Assembly (NCBI GenBank): GCA_007695115.1
Contig: REEK01000103.1
Coordinates: forward strand, 1 to 45,897
Direction: 5' to 3'
DNA: 45,897 nt
DNA from: Sphaerobacteraceae bacterium
GTDB taxonomy: Bacteria; Chloroflexota; Chloroflexia; Thermomicrobiales; Thermomicrobiaceae
Below the pieces are notes generated by a model. The model was not told where the DNA came from. It made no database searches and saw nothing but the letters and a program-made list of their open reading frames with translations. Positions 42,056-45,897 of the stretch are shown here, piece after piece (the stretch's first letter is position 1; each line of letters begins with the position of its first letter). The translations under genes were made by a program, and so were the position numbers.

Positions 42056-43855
42056 TCATGTGTCTCGCGATAGCACTCCGGTCAGTTCGAATATGCGTTG
42101 AAGGATCAGCAGGGTCGAAGCGTAGGTTGAATCCATCCCGTAGTAGGAAAGGCCGCGGGCACCAAGCGTCTGCGCCCGGGTATACGGGGTATCCGATGCG
42201 TAGTGGATGATCCCGAGATCGAACGGCAACTCGACTAGATTGACGTTCTCGTTGTGGCCAAATCGGGTCAGGAATGTATCTTCGAAAATCGCGCTGAGGT
42301 ATGGCCCAGCTTCCATCTCGACCACGGTGAAGTTCTCCCGGTAGAAGAAGTCGAGATACTCCCGGTTCTGGAGATAGGTGCCGAGTACAGTGACTGCGCG
42401 CTGATGATCCAGCGCTGACCCGTAGACCAGAAACGGCGAGAAATCTTCGGAGGCAAAAACGTTCTGGAACCAGTAGGTATTGCCGCTGTGCTCATCGTAG
42501 ACCACGTCGGAGAGCATCACGTCGCCGATGCGGGCGTTGAGGGTGGCCGCTTTTCCCAGAACGTAGATGCCTTTGAGTTGATGGGTGTTGATCGCGATCT
42601 GGTTGAGGATGTGGTAAGCGCTCATACCCAGTGGATAGTTGATGTTGACGATGACGGCGTCGCTCTGCGATGGATCGATCGTGCCGAGTGCGGCCAGCCG
42701 CGGATCGAATCCGTCAGGCGACAGTTTGTTGACCTCGATTATCTGGACGTCGGCATCGAGGACACTGCCCGGGTCGATCGAGGTGATCCCTACGGTTTCT
42801 TCCTCGTCGTTTCGTGCCCGGCGCTGTTCCGGGTGATCGTGGAAGAACTGACGGGCGCTGAAGTAGAGAAAGTTGTCCCAACTGCTGCGGGTATCGCCAG
42901 ATCGAAGCTTCTCCAGCTCTTCGATCAGTTCTGGATCCTGTGTCTCTTCCACGTACTGGACCAACTGATCCCGGCGGCGTCGCGCGGTGCCAGACAGGGT
43001 ATTGACGATGCTGTGCGTGTTCGAGGAGACGAAATAGAGTGGGCGATCGTCCAGTGACTTCTCTCGCAGAAGCCGCTCGATCGGCCTCCACCAGGATCGG
43101 GTGCTCCGGGTATAGCCGGCATAGGTTCCGCCGTGCATCTGGATCGTCAGCCGCTTTCGCTCCCGGGCGATGCAGCGGATGGTGTCGGCGAATTCGCTGC
43201 CCCAGGCGGTTTTCAATCGATCCCAGTCTCGATCGGTCATCCCCAGCGCGTCCCGTATCGCGGGTTCCTCGTCTTCGGTGATGTCCCGGTCTTCGACCAT
43301 TTCCATCAGGCTGGGCGACTCCTGGAAGATCGTGTGCATCTTGTTCCACTCGATTTGCCAGGCGACGATGGTGGGGAGCAGATCATCGAGATCCGAGGTC
43401 GAGGCAACGTAGACCGCCAGCGTCCCTTCACCGTTGTCGTACCAGCGGCGCCGTCGACCGGGTGCCGTGACCGGCTCCCAGTTCTCGAGATCGTCGTACC
43501 CATGTCTGGCGAAGACATACGGCGACTGTCCGAGCGCGATGTGGCGGGTGTGAACGATCGAACGGGGCAATCGCATGGTGCTGTACATGAACGCGTTCAT
43601 GTCCGGAATCGGTTCCGCAGCTCCATCCGGAATCGGTTCCGCAGCTCCAGCGTGGAGGGATGATTCGATATTCAGATGTGCCGGGACGAGTGTCTCGATC
43701 TTGATCGGGCCGGTACTGCGCAACAACGTGTTGTAGGTGCGAACGTAGAGGTCTACTTCACGCTTTCCGGCAAGGTTCGGCTCAGTTCGAGGTCGTCCAT
43801 GACGCGACACCTCGGATTCGATCGATGAATCGTGGCGGAGTTCGGAAGAACGCAC
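42056..43855 (-). CDS. Uncharacterised 599-residue protein with phosphorylase-like C-terminal domain
   Basis: I do not recognise the N-terminal 370 residues, which form a globular, aromatic-rich domain without membrane segments. The C-terminal region (about 385-599) looks like a nucleoside phosphorylase/nucleosidase fold: GIYVLGKAATLNARIGDVML near 425-445, VVEMEAGPYLSAIF around M514, and YASDTPYTRAQTLGARG with D555. These correspond to the MEs/MEA and SD motifs of purine phosphorylases. Residues about 70-86 contain a tandem GAAEPIPD duplication. GTG 43855 stands 7 bases after a perfect AGGAGG. It follows a small membrane protein and two-component genes and precedes the VOC gene. Catalysis is inferred only. 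Confidence 0.7.
   Translation of the reverse strand: MRSSELRHDSSIESEVSRHGRPRTEPNLAGKREVDLYVRTYNTLLRSTGPIKIETLVPAHLNIESSLHAGAAEPIPDGAAEPIPDMNAFMYSTMRLPRSIVHTRHIALGQSPYVFARHGYDDLENWEPVTAPGRRRRWYDNGEGTLAVYVASTSDLDDLLPTIVAWQIEWNKMHTIFQESPSLMEMVEDRDITEDEEPAIRDALGMTDRDWDRLKTAWGSEFADTIRCIARERKRLTIQMHGGTYAGYTRSTRSWWRPIERLLREKSLDDRPLYFVSSNTHSIVNTLSGTARRRRDQLVQYVEETQDPELIEELEKLRSGDTRSSWDNFLYFSARQFFHDHPEQRRARNDEEETVGITSIDPGSVLDADVQIIEVNKLSPDGFDPRLAALGTIDPSQSDAVIVNINYPLGMSAYHILNQIAINTHQLKGIYVLGKAATLNARIGDVMLSDVVYDEHSGNTYWFQNVFASEDFSPFLVYGSALDHQRAVTVLGTYLQNREYLDFFYRENFTVVEMEAGPYLSAIFEDTFLTRFGHNENVNLVELPFDLGIIHYASDTPYTRAQTLGARGLSYYGMDSTYASTLLILQRIFELTGVLSRDT
43602..43649. repeat. 24-bp perfect tandem duplication
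   Basis: Two identical 24-bp units (43602-43625 and 43626-43649), beginning TCCGGAATCGG, lie in frame in the phosphorylase-like gene. They encode two copies of GAAEPIPD. The most likely origin is replication slippage. Confidence 0.9.
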
Positions 43856-43917
43856 GCGGACACCTCCTGTCGATCGGCTATGCGAATTCCGGGCATTATA
43901 CCGATGATGGAAGGTGG

Positions 43918-44172
43918 CTAGGGCTGCTGACGGCGGCGGTTTCGACGAAAAACCTCATCCTGCACCACGATGAGCACTCCGGCAGTCCCGAGAAAGAGGA
44001 AGACGAAGCCGGACCAGGTGAAGGATGCGGCAATGCCGCTACCGAATCCACCGGCGGCCAGCAGTGCCATCGACCAGCCGATACCGGCTGCGATCCGCCC
44101 GATCTTGATGTAGCGACCGAGGACGATGATCACGCAGAACAGGGTGATGCCGAGGACGCTCCAGAGAAGCAT
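43918..44172 (-). CDS. Small membrane protein downstream of the histidine kinase
   Basis: An 84-residue hydrophobic protein with about three predicted helices (LLWSVLGITLFCVIIVLG, IAAGIGWSMALLAAGGFG, GFVFLFLGTAGVLIVV) and a basic C-terminal tail. ATG 44172 has GGAGAG 7 bases upstream and lies 4 bases beyond the kinase stop, so the two are almost certainly translated from one message. It could be an accessory of the kinase. No recognised family. Confidence 0.68.
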   Translation of the reverse strand: MLLWSVLGITLFCVIIVLGRYIKIGRIAAGIGWSMALLAAGGFGSGIAASFTWSGFVFLFLGTAGVLIVVQDEVFRRNRRRQQP

Positions 44173-44176
44173 CCAG

Positions 44177-45655
44177 CTACTCTCCAGCCGGTGACTGGCG
44201 AGTCGTGAGCATCGGAGTGCTCGGCTCATCACGTTCAGTCTGGACGCGCTCGGGGAGTGCCAGCGGCAGGCGGATCGTCATCCGGGTACCGGCATGTGGC
44301 TGGCTGTACGCACTGATGTGACCAGCGTGGCAGTCGGCGATCCACTTGGCGATCGCCAGGCCGAGCCCGGCGCCGGTGGTTCCGCCATTTCGCGCTTCAT
44401 TGCCGCGATAGAACCGGTCGAAGATCCGGGTGACCTGCTCGTCGGTCATCCCTGGCCCTTCGTCGATCACGTCGATCCGGGCAAATCCGCCTTCAGCGCT
44501 TGTTCGCAGCATGATCGTCTTGCCGGCCGGCGTATAGGCGAAGGCGTTGTCCAGCAGGATCAGAAGGAGCTGGCGTAGCTGATCCGGATCGCCATAGATG
44601 TCGAGGTCTTCGCCGAGATCGGTATGGAACAGGTGGTCGGTCGCCAGTGGCGTTGCCACTCTGGCGGCATCCCGGACAACTTTTTCGAGCGTAATCAGTT
44701 GCATATCCGGTCGCCAGCCGACATCGGCGCGGGCCAGAGTGAGCAGATGCTCGACGAGACGCCCCATGCGCTCGGCTTCGTCGCGGATGTCGCCCAATCC
44801 TTCACGCATGTCGTCCCGGTTCATCCGGTCGCTGTCCAGCTGCCGGAGCAGGATCTCGGCATTGCCACGGAGCGCGGTGAGCGGGGTCCGCAGTTCGTGG
44901 GATGCGTCGCCCACGAAACGGCGCTCGGCATTGAAGGCAGCATCCAGCCTGGCGAGCATATGGTTGAACGTCTCGGCCAGTTGCTGGATCTCGTCGTTGG
45001 TGGCAGGCGTCCGGATCTGATGCTTCAGTTCCCCGGACTGTCCGACCGAGCGAACGGCTTCGGTAATGTGCGTCAGTGGGCGGAGTGACTGCCCGGTCAA
45101 CAGATAGGAGCCGATGGCGGTCGTCGTCAAGCCGATGAGGAATCCGCTGAAGAGGAACAACTGAAGCTGTTCCAGTGCCTGCTCCATCGGACGGAGTGAT
45201 TCGAACGCCTGAACGGTGCCGAACAGGACACCCTCTTCGCTTTTGAGCGGGGCGCTGATCACCCGCACGTCGCTGCCGGACAGCGTCGTCGTGAAGTAGA
45301 CTGCGTCGCCTTCGAGATTCGACTGGACGACGGATTCGGGGATTTCGAGGAAAAGTTCGTACTCGTCGGATCTGCTCTGCGTTTCGCCGGCGGCGTTGGC
45401 TACGTGGAGATGCAGCCCGGGATAGATAAACGGATCGAGGTTGGCAGGAGCCCGGAGCACTGGCTGACCCCCGACGCCGATAGCCGGATCGATCTGAGAC
45501 TGTTCCCGGTAGTTGTCGGCCACGGTGATAAGACGGCGATCAACCTCGGCCTCGAGTGAACGCGTCAGCATCTGATAGACGCCGAGACTCACCGAGACGA
45601 GGACTACCGCCATGAGCATTGTCGAAAGAAGGACGATTCTGGCACGAATGGACAT
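44177..45655 (-). CDS. Membrane sensor histidine kinase
   Basis: A 492-residue classical kinase. It has TM1 (about 7-27), an extracytoplasmic sensor region (28-165), TM2 (about 167-187), HAMP (about 188-240), HisKA with His253 in DASHELRTPLTALRGN, and HATPase with LLILLDNAFAYTPAGK, DEGPGM and TGAGLGLAIAKW. It should phosphorylate the OmpR-type regulator encoded directly upstream, whose end is 48 bp before this start. The ligand is unknown. Confidence 0.93.
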   Translation of the reverse strand: MSIRARIVLLSTMLMAVVLVSVSLGVYQMLTRSLEAEVDRRLITVADNYREQSQIDPAIGVGGQPVLRAPANLDPFIYPGLHLHVANAAGETQSRSDEYELFLEIPESVVQSNLEGDAVYFTTTLSGSDVRVISAPLKSEEGVLFGTVQAFESLRPMEQALEQLQLFLFSGFLIGLTTTAIGSYLLTGQSLRPLTHITEAVRSVGQSGELKHQIRTPATNDEIQQLAETFNHMLARLDAAFNAERRFVGDASHELRTPLTALRGNAEILLRQLDSDRMNRDDMREGLGDIRDEAERMGRLVEHLLTLARADVGWRPDMQLITLEKVVRDAARVATPLATDHLFHTDLGEDLDIYGDPDQLRQLLLILLDNAFAYTPAGKTIMLRTSAEGGFARIDVIDEGPGMTDEQVTRIFDRFYRGNEARNGGTTGAGLGLAIAKWIADCHAGHISAYSQPHAGTRMTIRLPLALPERVQTERDEPSTPMLTTRQSPAGE

Positions 45656-45703
45656 GATCAGGAATGCTCACAACATGAGAGTCCGTGAAGTGCGGACTCC
45701 GGT

Positions 45704-45897
45704 TCAGGACGATTGCTCACGTAAGGCATACCCTACACCGCGGACTGTTTGCAAGAGCCGGATTTCTCCTTCGGCTTCCAGTCGGCGGCGGAGGTTGCTG
45801 ATCGTCACCTCGAGTACGTTCGATTCGCCGGGAAAATCGTCACCCCAGATACGTTCCATGATCAACTCGCGTGTCATCACCTGTTGTGGATGTCGCA
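45704..45897 (-). CDS. OmpR-family response regulator, C-terminal fragment (runs off the window)
   Basis: The last 63 residues of an OmpR/PhoB-type winged-helix domain, reading [14 protein letters not shown] and then [16 protein letters not shown] and [14 protein letters not shown] before the stop at 45704. The receiver domain is outside the window. It is 48 bp before the histidine kinase gene and is its likely partner. Confidence 0.9.
   Translation of the reverse strand, partial: RHPQQVMTRELIMERIWGDDFPGESNVLEVTISNLRRRLEAEGEIRLLQTVRGVGYALREQSS

Overview
This is a bacterial chromosomal segment of moderately high G+C content with mostly housekeeping and central-metabolism genes. It has no rRNA or tRNA gene, CRISPR array or intact mobile element that I can see. 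Many genes start with GTG or TTG behind strong GGAGG-type ribosome binding sites. The mixture of multi-GAF HD-GYP proteins, a three-gene transhydrogenase, a GatC-GatA pair, a CYP152-type P450 and an inverted repeat opening TGTCATCCCGAGC suggests a free-living Chloroflexota, possibly near Thermomicrobia. That placement is an inference from gene style, not a measured phylogeny.

Layout. 1-1.6 kb (minus): an FGGY sugar kinase followed by the first codons of a DUF488 protein cut by the window edge. 1.9-8.3 kb (plus): two tandem paralogous five-GAF HD-GYP proteins, then a tyrosine-recombinase-like protein (8.4-9.4 kb) with altered catalytic residues. 9.4-14.4 kb (minus): a phosphotransferase/P-loop kinase fusion, a MarR regulator with a candidate operator-promoter, and gatC-gatA-FtsB/DivIC-like. 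14.6-18.9 kb: a beta-propeller lipoprotein (plus) converging on dnaX (minus), with rsmI divergent from dnaX. 19.2-25.2 kb (minus): a glycine-zipper protein, a zinc alcohol dehydrogenase preceded by two palindromes, moaC, an EamA transporter and the pntAA-pntAB-pntB operon ending in a strong terminator.

25.4-29.5 kb (minus): a soluble histidine kinase and OmpR-type regulator, then a glutamate/leucine dehydrogenase with an unknown 168-residue protein and a small MerR-like protein. Four helically phased GTGAGA boxes lie between the regulator and the dehydrogenase gene. 29.6-35.9 kb: PhzF-like protein (plus) and pyruvate kinase (minus) meeting on one shared CTAG stop, then a pyruvate (or branched-chain) dehydrogenase E1alpha-E1beta-E2 operon (plus) with a long leader and a textbook terminator. 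36-41.6 kb: mnmA and a CYP152-type P450 (minus), then an M20 peptidase, a GNAT acetyltransferase and a methyltransferase (plus). 41.6-45.9 kb (minus): a two-component system, a small membrane protein, a 599-residue protein with a nucleoside-phosphorylase-like C-terminal domain, and a VOC protein.

Taken together, the window couples glycolytic exit (pyruvate kinase, 2-oxoacid dehydrogenase), NADPH supply (transhydrogenase), nitrogen/amino-acid oxidation (dehydrogenase under a likely two-component control) and cyclic-di-GMP turnover. The most unusual items are the uncharacterised phosphorylase-like fusion protein, the CYP152 peroxygenase, the phased operator array before the dehydrogenase, the unknown dehydrogenase-linked proteins, and the dispersed-repeat candidate after the dehydrogenase operon.
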